From NCBI GenBank assembly GCA_905183005.1, contig CAJJDO010000003.1, positions 413,623 to 477,622 on the forward strand: 64,000 nt of DNA, in the 5' to 3' direction. The stretch comes from Paramecium pentaurelia (taxonomy: Eukaryota > Ciliophora > Oligohymenophorea > Peniculida > Parameciidae). The notes beneath the pieces are model-generated. The model was not told the DNA's origin and did not search any database. It saw nothing but the letters and a program-made list of their open reading frames with translations. Positions 1 through 12,061 of this stretch are shown piece by piece. Position numbers and translations under genes: made by a program. Numbering within the stretch: position 1 is the first letter of the stretch; each line of letters starts with the position of its first letter.

Positions 1-24
1 TGATCCATTAATTTAAATAATATA

Positions 25-321
25 ATGCTTAAATCGTGGGATTTATTTATGACAGCTGCTTTGGATTTACTTATGGAATCACCTTAAGCCAGAGCCAAAG
101 TTAAATACTATAAAATCAAGCAATTAGCCTTACTCACAGTCACTGATGATAAAAAACATTTCATCTTCAAATCAAGAAACGTGGATGAGATTGAGCAATT
201 TATAAAATTGACAAGCAAACTTATGTTGAATGTTGATCCTACAGAGGTGAAAGAGGAACCTTAAGAGCCAAAAACAGATAAAAAATAAGGCAAGAAAAAA
301 GGAAAGGGAAATAAAAAATGA
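25..321 (+). CDS. SRP9: Signal recognition particle 9 kDa protein (SRP9)
   Basis: SRP9 forms a heterodimer with SRP14 on the Alu domain of the signal recognition particle RNA and slows translation until the ribosome docks at the ER. The 98-residue product starts MLKSWDLF and carries the family features in order: the Trp/Phe start, an Ala-rich first helix ending near SPQARAKVKY, then the VTDD strand turn, and a closing helix near residues 60-75. The human protein is 86 residues; the extra length here is a Lys-rich tail ending in repeated KKG. An in-frame TGA at position 1 supports the ATG at 25. There is one TAA-coded Gln in the body and no intron. The assignment rests on pattern recognition of the fold; I rate it likely. 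Confidence 0.72.
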
Positions 322-746
322 GTTTTATAGATCTATATTATTTTATTTTTAATTTCATTCATAATTCATTTATATACTAAGATGGAACGATAGAAATAAT
401 CTCTATAATTTAATAATCGATAATTTGTAAAATGAAAGGGGTTTTAAGATTAGAATAATTATTTATTTCATTTTATCAAATAAAATTTTCGTTGATCTAA
501 ACTTAAGTTGTGTTTTCTTATAATGAATGAAAATTTATCAATTTCTTTGAATTTTCTAATAATAACAATAATATTAAGACACACAAATATAAATTAATTT
601 TATATTTATGTAAATAACTATTTTTATAATTATTCTATAAATAAATAATTAGTAGGAATTAAAGAATTCCAAATTTCAGAATTTATCAATTCTAGTAATA
701 TAAAGCTTTATGAAATATTCTTAAAGCCATAAATAAATTTAGTTGA
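322..746. other. Intergenic region without a recognisable gene
   Basis: AT-rich spacer between SRP9 and the ABC transporter. TGA codons interrupt all frames and I see no structured or GC-rich element. Confidence 0.6.
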
Positions 747-2806
747 ATGACAGATAAACTTTAGACAATAGGTAACATAATCATAGATTTTAGGAAACAG
801 AGAAGAATAACTTGTAAATACTGATAATAGAGCTGAATTTTCACTAGGAAAATTTACACCAATTGAACTAGCTTGGGATAAACTTATAATAAATGCCACA
901 ATAAAAGTTGGAAAGGTAATTCCTATTCATAAATTTAAGACTACCACAGAAAAATGCTTACTTAATAATCTTAAAGGAGTGATGAAACCTGCTCATTTTA
1001 CCGCTATTTTAGGTCCATCAGGATCAGGAAAAACTACTTTATTAAACTTTTTGTCAGGTCGTTTAATATCTGACAATCTAAAAATATCAGGAGAACTATC
1101 TTTAAATGGTAAAAGAATTAATGACATTGATAAATTTAATGATTAGATGGCTTATGTTATGTAGGATGATATATTATTAGCCACCTTTTCACCGAGAGGT
1201 ATAAAATAGTATAATTGTATTAGAGGCCTTTTATTTTTCAGCTAATATGAGATTAACTATCAGTGCAGAGGAAAAAGCTTAAAGAGTAGAAGCTTTGATC
1301 AGAGAATTGGGAATAACTAAATGTGCAGATACTAGAGTGGGAAATACATAAATTAGAGGTGTATCAGGAGGAGAAAGAAAGAGAGCCAGTATAGGTGTTG
1401 AATTATTAACAAATCCAAGTCTCATCTTTTTAGATGAACCAACTACTGGTTTAGATTCTTCTACTGCCTTATAAGTGATTGATTTATTGAAGAGATTGGC
1501 CAAAAATGGTCGTACAATAGTTAGTACTATCCATTAACCATCATCTGAAATCTTTAATAATTTTGATAGACTTATGCTATTAGTTAGAGGTAATATTATA
1601 TATCAAGGGGATGCTGAATAAGCTATTGATTACTTCGCTACTATGGGATATTAATGTCCTAACTTTTCTAATCCTTCAGATTACTTTATGAAATTGATGA
1701 ATGAAGAAGGACTACTAGTAGAAAAGATTTAAGCAGGAGAATCAGATGATTTTGATGATGCTTAGATAAAGGCTGAATTTGAACAAAGATTAGAAGGGTT
1801 TATTCAAAATTATAAAAATTCAAATATGATTAAAGATTTAGAAACTAGGGAAACTGCATTAATTAAAGAAAATGATGTTGGATTCCATATTGGATTTATT
1901 TAATAATTTGTACTTATTTATTAAAGATCATTTTTAAATGAAATTAGAAATCCAATGGATGTAAAATTGAAAATATTTTAATCTATTGTAAATGCCATTA
2001 TGTTAATGCTAGTTTATTCAGATGTATATTAAATCATTTATATTTTTAGTTGGGTAAATATAACGAAGGATTGTAAAATAGATTTGGAGCTTTGTTTTTT
2101 ATTTGTACAGCTAATGCATTTGGTGGAATTCAAGGAGCTTTACATACATTTTCAATGGAAAGACCATTATTTTTAAGAGAAAGAATAAACAAAACTTATA
2201 GTGTTCATTCATTCTTTTGGGCAAGATCACTTGCTGAATTTCCATTCCAAATAATTTATCCTTCTCTTTGTGTTATAATAGTTTATTATGTTATTGGATT
2301 AAGTGATGAAAATGTAGGAAAATTCTTTATGCTTATTTTCATTTAATTCTTAACATATTAATATGCAGTTTCATATGGATTGCTTTTATCAACCATTATT
2401 CCAAAAATTGAAGTGGCTACAGCATTAGTCCCTGCTTTGGTTATTCCATTTATGATTTTGGGAGGATTCTTTGTTAATTAAGATAATATTCCTTATATAT
2501 TCTATCCTTTCACATATTTATCAATGTTTAAGTATGGATTTGAGGCAGCTGTTATTGTAATAATTTTAATTTTATTTTTAGAATGAATTTGATAATGTAA
2601 ATTATGAATGTATGCCAGGTTAAAGTTGTGATCCAGTTGAGATGCTATCAATAACATTAACAAAATGGGAATGTTGCTATATATTAATTGGATTAGCTAT
2701 AGGAATTAGAATGTTTGCCTATTTGGCACTTCATTTAATATCAAGTCCAGAAAAACCTAAATTATAATCACCTGAAAGCATGTAAATAAATAATAAACCC
2801 AAATGA
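747..2806 (+). CDS. ABCG (White-type) half ABC transporter
   Basis: A 653-residue half-transporter with the ATPase domain first and the membrane domain last, the order typical of the ABCG family, which moves lipids and sterols across membranes as dimers. Visible motifs: Walker A GPSGSGKT (residues 82-89), Q-loop region MQDD, signature VSGGERKR, Walker B LIFLDEPTTGLDS, and the switch His in TIHQPSSE. The second half has about six hydrophobic spans. Four short introns are needed to keep frame: 772-793, 1199-1223, 2024-2049 and 2557-2581 (22-26 nt). The start at 747 is the ATG that, after the first intron, leads straight into the conserved IELAWDKL strand. Substrate is not predictable. All catalytic motifs look intact, so it should be an active pump. 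Confidence 0.92.
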
Positions 2807-2846
2807 CTTTTTTTTTGTTTTTTTATATAATTATTTATTTTTAAAT

Positions 2847-3523
2847 ATGATAAAAAAAAAGTAATTAGAAAGTTTTTTACAATAAGTCCCTGATTTTGAA
2901 GGTAAGCCAAATTGGAATCTAGAATAACATATGACTCCTCCTTCTTTTGCTAGTGAAATAATATAATTGATTCTTAATGAAGAATCATTAGAAAATTTAG
3001 TATGTGCAGATTTTGGATGTGGAACTGGTATGTTAACAGCTGGATTATTGTGTTGTAATGTAGCTCATGTTTGTGCTTATGAATTTGATGAAAAAGTTGC
3101 TTAAGAGACTTTATAAACTTTATAAGAGATGCATGATGGAGCATTTGATTTGATTATTACAAATATTAAGCATCATAAATTCCCATCTCATAAAGTTGAC
3201 TTAGTTTTAATGAATCCTCCATTTGGTACAAAGGAAGCAAATATTGATACAGTATTTTTGCTTTAAGCATTTGAACATTCAAGTGGAAATGTCTACTCTA
3301 TACATAAATCTTCAACTAGACAATATTTGGAGAAATTAGCAATAGAAAATAAACGAACCTTTAAAGTACTTAAGGAATTTGAATTTCCTTTACCTAAAAA
3401 ATTTTGTAAATATCATAAAAAAGGTTTAAAGAATATTCTATTTTAGACCTTGCATTTACATAAGTAGATTTCATAAAGTTTGGCTATGTAAAATAATAAG
3501 AAGGGAAGTAAGAAATATAGTGA
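2847..3523 (+). CDS. METTL5: METTL5-type 18S rRNA adenine N6-methyltransferase
   Basis: METTL5 deposits m6A in the small-subunit rRNA. The 217-residue product starts MIKKKQLES like the family and has the SAM-binding loop DFGCGTG (residues 55-61) and the adenine-methyltransferase motif NPPFG (123-127) followed by an acidic/aromatic helix and the SIHKSST segment. One 23-nt intron (3424-3446) restores the C-terminal strand DLAFTQVDFIKF that matches the family end; without it the frame runs on into non-coding sequence. Length is close to the 209 residues of the human enzyme. METTL5 usually works with TRMT112, which is not in this window. The catalytic motif is intact, so I expect an active enzyme. 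Confidence 0.88.
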
Positions 3524-3777
3524 AATTGAATTGTTATATATAAAAATTTTCTATTTCAATATTTTTAATTTCTATTTTCTTATTTAAAATAGATTGATTA
3601 GGTAAAATTCTTCTATAAGTAATTTATATTTTTATACTCTTTAATATACAAATAAATTGTAAATTATATTTATTATATGGTTGTTTTTATAAAGAAAAGA
3701 TAAAAGATGAATAGTAATGTATTTGAAAATTAATAATTTATAATATGAATTATTCAGATATATAAAAATGAATTCAA

Positions 3778-4359
3778 ATGATTCTTGCCTTATTTTAACA
3801 TATCGTTAATAGCACTTATGATTTTACTTTAAATTACTTATCTAAAAATTCATTAGATTATTTTCTAAATATATTATAAAAGAATAGTTAGTTAATATTT
3901 TCTATGTTAAAAAAATTTATTTGTTTTTGAAATAATAAAATCAAGTTTAGATGCTAAAAAAATCTATAGATTATTTACTTTAATGCTATAAAATACTCAG
4001 ATTGCTTTATTTATATAATTAAAATTTATTATGTAACCTTCAGTGACTTACTTTGAACTTTAGACTCTTATATTCTTGATCATTTTTGGAATGATCTTGA
4101 TTTCATTGAAATACTTTTCAGATCCAAAACAAAAGGAATAGAAAGTAATACTTGATCAATTAATTGATAGTTAAAACTTTGGAATAGAATGATTACTAAT
4201 TATGAAGGTATATAACTAAGCATAGACGAAGAATAACTTTTAAAATAAACTTTTAAGAACACTTTAAGAAATCGCAAAGTTGCAATAAGTCCATCCATAC
4301 CAAGATAGATAAAAAGTACAAAAAAAGTTAGCTTTTAAAATTTGGATGACTAATTATGA
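3778..4359 (+). CDS. Hypothetical membrane protein, 175 aa
   Basis: Not recognised. The product begins MILALFQHIV, has an amphipathic N-terminal third, a strong hydrophobic helix around residues 85-102 (rich in Leu/Ile/Phe) and a basic, soluble C-terminal tail with Ser/Lys clusters. Two introns are needed, 3923-3950 (28 nt) and 4145-4170 (26 nt); both have GT..AG ends and each cures a frame break. The start is the least certain part: another ATG lies 10 bp upstream in a different frame. A single-pass or hairpin membrane protein with a cytosolic tail is the simplest reading. It converges on the kinase-like gene downstream with 86 bp between stops. Confidence 0.5.
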
Positions 4360-4445
4360 AAATCTATCCTTTATCGATATTCTTAAATTAGAATATATAA
4401 ACATTTATAGACATCATTGTTTTTATTATTTTTTAAATTAATAAG

Positions 4446-6010
4446 TCATAATAATTATATAATCAATGCTTCTTTCATACTATTTCTACCATGAGATCCT
4501 TAAAATTGTTATAAGTTAACTAATTTTATTAAATAATACTATACATAATCTTTTTAAATTAATTCCATTAGAATTTCTATAAAATATTCTTTTTCTAAAG
4601 AGAACTATGTTGCTAAACTTTCAGCAGTAATATAATTTTTTTTATTTTTCAATAATTTAAAGCTAGTAATCAATACATCTTCTTGAATTAGATTTTTACG
4701 TTTGAATGCATAAAGTATGAATTCAGCAAAAGTGATTTTATTATCTTTATCCATATCTACTTTTCTAAAAATATTAAGGCAAATAGATTTAGATTTCTCA
4801 TCATCTTATACAAAATCTGTATATGATTCCATAAGTTCTGAAATACTAAAAAATCCATCATTATCAAGATCTAAAGATCTAAAAACAGAATAAATATCTC
4901 TAAGCTTATTTGGAGGATAATTATTAATGATAAACTTCAGAATATAAGCTTATAATATATTTAATTTTTTTGATTTTCTTAATGTAAGCAATGTTTCTCT
5001 TACTTATTCATCTCTCAAATAGACTTCTTATTTTAATAGCCAAGGATGCTTTGTTATATCTTTTAATTTAATTCTTTTTTTTGGATTTTTATCTAATAAT
5101 TATTATAATAATGAGATAGCTTCATCAGATATCTATTATTCATATTAAATTTCAGATATTAAGATTTCTACTCTTAATTTATTTAATGATTTAGATTCAT
5201 ATGGAGATGTATGATAAAGTAATTAATAAAGGATAATTCCTAAAGACCAAATATCTCTTTCCTCTGTATATTCTTGATTTTCAAAATATTCTGGAGGTAA
5301 ATAATGAGCTTCATCTAATGATGGTTTCTTTTTCATAAATAAATGGAACAAATCGTATAATTTTATGTATTTTTCACCAAAAAGTGCAAATGACTCAATA
5401 GTAAGATGACCATGCGTTAATTATTAATGATGGATATAGTCAATAGCTTCAACTATTTAATTAAATATGAATGCAATATCTTGTTCAGTGATGAACATTT
5501 TTGAATTTAGAATAACTATTTCTTTGCTATTCTCTTCAGCCACATGATATTTTTATTGTTCTTCATATATTTCATATAATTGAATCAGATTAGGATGATT
5601 CTAATTAATTAAATGAAGATAATTACAAGTTAATAATTGAGTAATGAAGCAACATATTTTTCATCTGTAAGCTTATATGATTTGATTATTCTAACTATTC
5701 CTGTATTATTATGTTAGATTGTAGTAAATGGAAAGTCTTCATCTTCTTTTTTCAATAAACTATAATAAGTGGAAAAGTTAGTGCTTCTATAAACAAGTGA
5801 TTAATTTATATTTTGAAGACTTAAAGTTACTATGCTTTACTCATTTGCAGTTTAAGGGACATTGTTAGTATTGCATCTTGTATTTGATCTTACGACATGC
5901 TATTATGTTGTAGATCTGTTTGGAGTTGTTGACTAAGATTATTTTTATTTTGCCTCTTATAGTTTGGCTTTCATTATTTTTTTCATTTCTTATGAAGAGC
6001 AAGAACCCAT
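4446..6010 (-). CDS. CDPK-family pseudokinase with two EF-hands and a lipid-anchor N-terminus
   Basis: The 512-residue product has the calcium-dependent protein kinase layout: MGSCSS N-terminus (Gly2 for myristate, Cys4 for palmitate), kinase-fold domain from about residue 105, junction region, then EF-hands. The ATP-site Lys is kept in VRIIKS, and the late lobe is well conserved (LPPEYF, DIWSLGIILYQLL, HPWLL). The glycine loop is not recognisable, the HRDLKPEN loop reads HGHLTIES, and DFG reads DLF, so the catalytic Asp and Mg-binding Asn are lost. Two canonical calcium loops follow (DLDNDGFFSISE and DMDKDNKITFAE); later EF-hands are degenerate. One intron, 5601-5626. I infer a membrane-anchored, calcium-responsive scaffold or regulator rather than an active kinase. 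Confidence 0.85.
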
Positions 6011-6290
6011 ATTCTTACAATAAATTTAATTTTTGAGAAAGATAAAGGAAAATATGTTATCAAACATAAATTTACTGAAATGATAGATATTTACGTAATG
6101 TATTAGAGATTATTAATTACTTAATTAATAAAAACACAAAAATAAATAAATTAATATTGAAAAGAATAATACATTTAAAGGTAAATTCCTACTAACTTTA
6201 AATCATTTATAGAATATACTAAGAATGATCAATTAACATAAAATTATTTTATTATTATACATATTTATAATAATATTAAGTAGTGAATAA

Positions 6291-8153
6291 TCAATTTTTA
6301 TTTTATTGTTTATACTATAAGAAACCTATAATTATATATTATTTAATACTTATTGCAGGTCTTACAGATAATTTTTAAACATTTGTTATTTTAATTGGTA
6401 GTTCATCCTTTACTTTTAAAAATTCAGTAAAACTTGCAGTTCTTTATTTAAAACTCTCATTAGATCTAATACTCTCAAGTATTCTGTTTGTTTATTCAGT
6501 ACTTTGTTATATTGATATTGATTATTTTTAAAAAGAAGAGCCTTATTATTAAGATAAACTAGATTTTTATAATAATTATTAGATAGATCTTTAATCATAT
6601 TATGATTAATTTGAATAGATAGACTTTTATTCAAAATCTTATTCAAAAGTTAAAATTTATTACTTACCTAAAAGTGAAGTAGGAGATTATACACATTCTT
6701 CTTGACTATTATTTACCTCCTGAAAAGTGATTAATTTTGTTTGACATAAGGCAATACTCTCTCTTTAACTTCCCATTATAGCAAAATCACTTATATGGTT
6801 TAGTTCATTCATTTAAACAGATTTTTTAGTTTCTATTACAAAACTAGGTTCTCTACTTAATTTTCGTAGACTTTAGAAGTTTTACATCAATTAATCATAT
6901 CTATTAGATTTATTAGAAAATGCAGAAGGAGGAGGTACTTATTAAATAAGTTCCTATTATTCAACTAATTCTTAGTCATCATTACTATATCTTTTTGCAG
7001 ATGAAACTTTACCTTAACTATTATCTAATTAAACATATTTAACAGTTTCTTTCATAACCTGTTATTCACTAAATAATTCTGGTTCCACTTATGTTGGTGA
7101 TTTTATCAGAGATTCCAATTGAGAAGGGCCAAAAGTTGTTCTACAATCATTTCCTTAAATTATTTCTAATTATAAATTAATAGGATTTTATTCTAAACTA
7201 CTTTCAAAAGAGACATTAATTTTTTTATTTTAATTAGCAGATGCTTCTATTGGTATAATTGATGATAAATTGCTTATTGTATATTGTGATTTACCATAGA
7301 TATCTTCAATACTTTCATTCTGTGGCTTTTTCATTTGATTATAAAAATTATTAAAATTATTCTTGCTGTTTAAAACTGATACTTATTATTATCTTAAGGC
7401 TTCTTATTACTATTTTATGATCTCCAATTGTTACTATAAAATCTAGGACTATTATTCTAGAAATTATTATTTATTTTAAGAGTTTTCATCATAATAAAAA
7501 ATTTCTGGATGTTTTATGCTCTTTTGACTAGAATAATCAAAATATGGAACTTTTATTTAAGTTTCCTTATAATCTAATAAATTTTTTATTTTTTGATTTT
7601 ATTTTTAGAGCATTTCTATAGGTTTTGGATTATTAGATTGATACCTTTTAGTTACTTCTTATAAGTCTCTTAAAATGTTTTATTTTAGATTATCAACCAT
7701 ATCCATAATTTGAGGATCTTCAGTTTACTTAAATGCTGATTTGTTTTAACTTTTAGTTATTTGATTTTATTAAACACATCTTAAAGGACTAACAGAACCT
7801 CTTCCTCTAGTATTGATTACAATTGGACTCTTTTAAGCCATGGGAGTTTATGATCTATTTTCTTAATATAAATGTTTTTTTGATGGTAAATTTTCTTTAT
7901 TGTTTTTACAAGTAGAATTATCAAAATAATTCCTAATAGATTATTATGAATTGATTTCTCTTGTTGTATGTATTATTTTCTCTTATTTATCAATTTTCTC
8001 GTATTTTTATACTTCAGCTATTCTTTTGGTTGAGGGCTATAAAGTGCTTTTTGTTCGACTAGCTTATGTAACTAATTATGTTAACTATTAAATTGCATTT
8101 ATTTATGGATTTCTAACAAGCTTTACAAAATGTTGACGATCGTTGGATAACAT
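6291..8153 (-). CDS. Q-rich low-complexity protein, 620 aa, unknown function
   Basis: One uninterrupted frame of 620 codons starting MLSNDRQHF. No known domain is visible. The sequence is rich in Gln, Ser and Asn, with a Gln-rich coiled-coil-prone stretch near residues 180-215 (repeated QQQ and LEIIKQQQE) and Pro patches such as PPPSAF. Most Gln codons are TAA or TAG. It could be a cytoskeletal, basal-body or P-body type scaffold; nothing decides this. It diverges from the next gene with only 22 bp between the two ATGs. The downstream stop lies 280 bp before the start of the pseudokinase on the same strand, so the two are separately transcribed neighbours. Confidence 0.7.
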
Positions 8154-8175
8154 ATAAATTTTTATTAATAAATTA
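8154..8175. promoter_or_regulatory. 22-bp divergent intergenic spacer
   Basis: The only sequence between the start codons of two divergent genes (8153 minus, 8176 plus). Any core promoters must overlap the coding regions or lie within this AT-only stretch. Confidence 0.5.
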
Positions 8176-9272
8176 ATGAAACTAGTCCAATAAGAGTATT
8201 ACTTCAGCAGACCTAAAATTAATAGTTTGTATTCACCTGAGAGTAGATTTAAATCTATATCTCATTATTCTGATAAGTCTTTAGTACAGAATATTGATAC
8301 CTAAATCTAAATCAATTAAATCATTCAAAACATTTAATACATGAAAGGCAAGATTAATTATGAAAAAAATTAATTACAACAGCTATCCTTTCTTAATAGT
8401 GATATTAATTTTTCATTTACTTCTGTTCCTCTAAGTAAATTAGATCCAGAGTCATATACAATGAAATAAAAGATTGTATAACTTAAAGAGCAAGTATGAA
8501 TGTAACTTATTAGTTAAAACAATTAGAGAATGAAGAGAAGCGAATTTAATTGATGAATTATTAGAAAATTGATTAGAATGAAGAATACGCTTTTAAAAAT
8601 TATACTATGAATATCATGATGAATAAATCTAAATAATAACTTATTTAACATAAAACTGAACTTATAAAGTAGATCAAATAATTAAAACAAGAAATTTATT
8701 TGGATTAAATGGAGATTAGTGTTTAAGACAATCAAATAATTGTTTTAGAAAGAAAAAATAAATAATATAAATTAAAATTATCAAAAGTCTCAGAAGAACT
8801 CAAACAAATTAAATAAAATGTAAGTGCTTTTTAATAATTTGATATGAGAAAATCTAGATAAATCAAAGATTTTATGAGTAAATTGGGAGTAGGTGATTCT
8901 AAAGCAGATGATATGGATGAAGTAATTGAAAATTACAATAGAAAAATATAGAATAATTAAAAAACAATAGATGAATTAATATTAATCGCATAACAAAGAT
9001 TATACAGCACATTATCATAAATGCAAGATTTGGAATATCAAATAAAGATATAGAAAGAAGTCAAATTAGAATTATATTAATAAATTAGTGAATTAAAATT
9101 ATTGATATCCAAATTTTCTAAGACTAAAAAGACATCTTTAGAAAATAATTACAATAAAGATAATTTATAAGAGGATGAAAAAGTTGATTGGATTTTAAAT
9201 AGTAGAGATTTAGATGAATTTCCATTAACATAATCAAAAAATATAGATGAATTTGAAGAGGAGGATTTTTGA
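8176..9272 (+). CDS. Coiled-coil protein, 358 aa
   Basis: Starts MKLVQQEYYFSRP; one 20-nt intron (8494-8513), the shortest in the window, without which the frame hits TGA. From about residue 100 to the end the protein is almost wholly charged, Gln/Lys/Glu-rich and heptad-like, so a long coiled coil is very likely. The tail is acidic (DEFEEEDF). No enzyme motif or signal peptide. In ciliates, proteins of this look are common in basal bodies, cortex and trichocyst sites, but that is only a guess. It is the divergent partner of the Q-rich gene. Confidence 0.7.
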
Positions 9273-9905
9273 ATATTAATTATAATTAAAAAAAAAAATC
9301 TAAATATATAATAGCATATCTTTATCATTTTATATTTAAGGAATAATATAAAATATAGTATTAAATTTGTTAATCAAAATTTTATTAAGATTGATCAAAT
9401 GTAATAAAAATCAATTTATATTTAATTTTTTTAAGTTTTAAAATCCATTAGCATTCCTAAACCTTTTAGAAATCATTCATATTAGTAGTGTATAAATTAA
9501 TTTATCTAATTAGTAAATAAAGATTTCTCTTTAAACTCTTAAACTCATTTTAAATCAATTTTATAGCTATAGATAGAGATTACTTCTATCTTAATGTATA
9601 TAATGAAAATAAAAATGATTTCCAAATTTATTATGATTTTATAGAATGATGATTGACTTTAAATTTATATCATTTTTTTTTATGTATTTGCAAGATTCAA
9701 ATTCAAATCAATCTATTTTAATCTATTTAAATGTAATAATATTTAAATTATCTCCAATAATCATATTTTTCTATTCTCCATAAATTACAATTGATCTATT
9801 CCATTAAATCTCTTAGTCTAAGTATTAATCAGGAGTTATAAAAGACTGAATTATTTTCTTTATTATCTTTCAATTTAATAACCCATAATAATTATATTAT
9901 TTTTA
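9273..9905. other. Intergenic region without a convincing gene
   Basis: About 630 bp of very AT-rich sequence. Short frames up to about 45 codons occur on both strands but none shows coding-like composition or joins through a plausible intron. Confidence 0.55.
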
Positions 9906-10984
9906 ATGAATAGTGAAGAAGAAATTCTTAAATAATTTGATACTTTGCTTAAATAAGTAAATAATTATGAGGACTAAAATCCTGGTGATGAGAAGTTAAT
10001 GGAGTTAATTGAGAAATTCTAATTAACTTAATAGGCAATTATTAAATAACACATATTTTCTCCAAATGAGGAATTCAATGAAATTAAAACAGAACATCTA
10101 AAATTTTTTTTATTACCATATTATGTTGGTTGGGCATTAGCTTAAGTTTAAAATGAAGATATTAGATAAAAGAATGTTGAAACATCTAATTATTATGTTA
10201 AGGAATTTCTTAAACTATTAAGACATTATGAAATACTAAAAGGAATTCAATTAAAATTATTTAAATCCATGATGGAAAATGATACTTTATAAATAAATAG
10301 AGATGATAAGATTGCAAACTATAAAGAACAATAAATTCTGAATAAACAAATATAGGTATTTTAATAAATAAGTACTTTAGAATTTATAAAATTAAGATGA
10401 TGATAAATTATCGAGAGAAATTATAACATTGCAATTAAATTAAAAAATTATATCTTCATTCGATATTCTCAATACTAATTAATAGGAATTGGAAATACTA
10501 AAATTTAAATCACAAATGAAAAAAGATAAACAACTTCAATAGCAATATTAAGAATAATAAGATAAGCCAATCCCAAAAATGAAAGTTTGGAATATTCCAG
10601 TAACTATTGATTATAATTATCTTATAGAAACCAACAATGTAACCTTAATTCTTTGATCCACATTGTCAACATTGTTAAACTGAAGCAGAACTTAGATAAA
10701 AACATGTTGCTGAAGTTTGGTAACCTAATGCAGCCAGACTTCCAAATATGACATTAGAGGAATTTGCTGATTCAGAAATGAAAGTATTATTATCTAATAA
10801 AGTATAGTTTGCTAAAGATTAAGAAGCTAAAATGAAAAAAGCATAAGAAGAACAATAAAAATTAGAATAAGATAAGGATGATGATAAAGATTATTGGGCA
10901 GATTAATAAACATTAAAAGATAGAAATTGGGATGATTGGAAAGATGATAATGAAAAAGGAGCTGGTAATAAAATGGGTAGATGA
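9906..10984 (+). CDS. IGBP1: TAP42/IGBP1 (alpha4) family PP2A-associated protein
   Basis: TAP42/alpha4 binds and stabilises free catalytic subunits of PP2A-type phosphatases and links them to TOR signalling. The 340-residue product has an all-helical N-terminal half (TPR-like) with the conserved LPYYVGWALAQ core near residue 75, a charged middle, and the diagnostic C-terminus: LPNMTLEEFADSEM followed by an acidic stretch, the DWKDD motif and the terminal GAGNKMGR. Two introns, 10356-10380 (25 nt) and 10600-10627 (28 nt), remove in-frame TGA or frame breaks. It converges on the epimerase gene with 11 bp between stops. A B''-type PP2A subunit is encoded at 52.9-54.7 kb, so two PP2A partners share the window. 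Confidence 0.9.
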
Positions 10985-10995
10985 AATCATATATA

Positions 10996-12034
10996 TCATT
11001 ATTTTGATTTAATGAAATTATATGAATCTTGACACATTTCAGTCAATCCTCTTTTTGCTATCCATCCTAATTTTTCTTTTGTTTTATTTGGATTAGCAAC
11101 TAATATAGCAACATCTCCAACTCTCTTATTTGTTATTTGATATTTGATAGGTACAAGTTTTGAATATTCATTAACAATATCTATAACACTAAATCCTTTA
11201 CCTGTTCCAATATTAAAATAATCATAATAATTTTCATTCTTTTCATCTCTTTTTATTAATTCCTATAATGCTACTACATGAGCCTCTGCTAAATCTAAAA
11301 CATGTATATAATCTCTTATTCCTGTACCATCATGAGTATTATAATCATTACCAAAAACATATAATTACTCAAGATTACCTATAGCTACTTATTCTATATA
11401 TGGAAATAAATTATTTGGTTTGTTGGGCATCTCTCCAAGTTTACCATCTTTTGTTGCACCAACAGGATTAAAATATCTTAAACATAGATATCTACCTCCT
11501 TTTTTTGATAATGATCTTATCAAATATTCTATTACTACTTTAGTTTCACCATATGGATTTGAAGGTTTAAATGGAGCTTCTTCATCTACAAATTCTCCAG
11601 GAGCATAAACTGTAGCTGAAGAACTGAATAAAAAATTCTAACATTTATATTCTTCAGCACATCTTAATAGGTTCAAAGTGCCTACAACATTATTTTAATA
11701 ATATTTTATAGGGTTTTCAACAGATTCCCCTACAGCTTTTAATGCAGCAAAGTGAATAATATAATTAATTGGATTTGTCTCTTAATATTTTTTAAAGACT
11801 TCACTCAATTCATTATAATTCTGAATATCTACAATGTGCAAATCTAATTTTTCACCTATTATACTACTAATAGTATCTAAAACTTAGATTTTACTATTGA
11901 TTAGATTATCCAAAATAATTATCTAAAGATTAGTATAAAATTACTTTATATTATTTTCCAATGGTTTTATACAATTCAGTAATTGTAATTGATCCAATAT
12001 ATCCTAAGCCTCCAGTAATTAAAATTGATTACAT
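10996..12034 (-). CDS. GALE: UDP-glucose 4-epimerase
   Basis: Extended short-chain dehydrogenase that interconverts UDP-glucose and UDP-galactose (Leloir pathway). The 338-residue product starts MQSILITGGLGYIGS with the NAD-binding GxxGxxG loop, then the LDNL strand, the HFAA.KAVGES segment, the catalytic Ser in FSSSATVY and the catalytic pair in NPYGETK. The C-terminal part has RYFNPVGA, the substrate-loop KPNNLFP and RDYIHVLDLAEAHV, all typical. One 22-nt intron, 11923-11944. Length equals the usual 335-350. All active-site residues are present, so activity is expected. Galactose activation feeds surface glycoproteins in ciliates. Confidence 0.95.
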
Positions 12035-12061
12035 AATATAAAGAACAAAAATATATTATTA

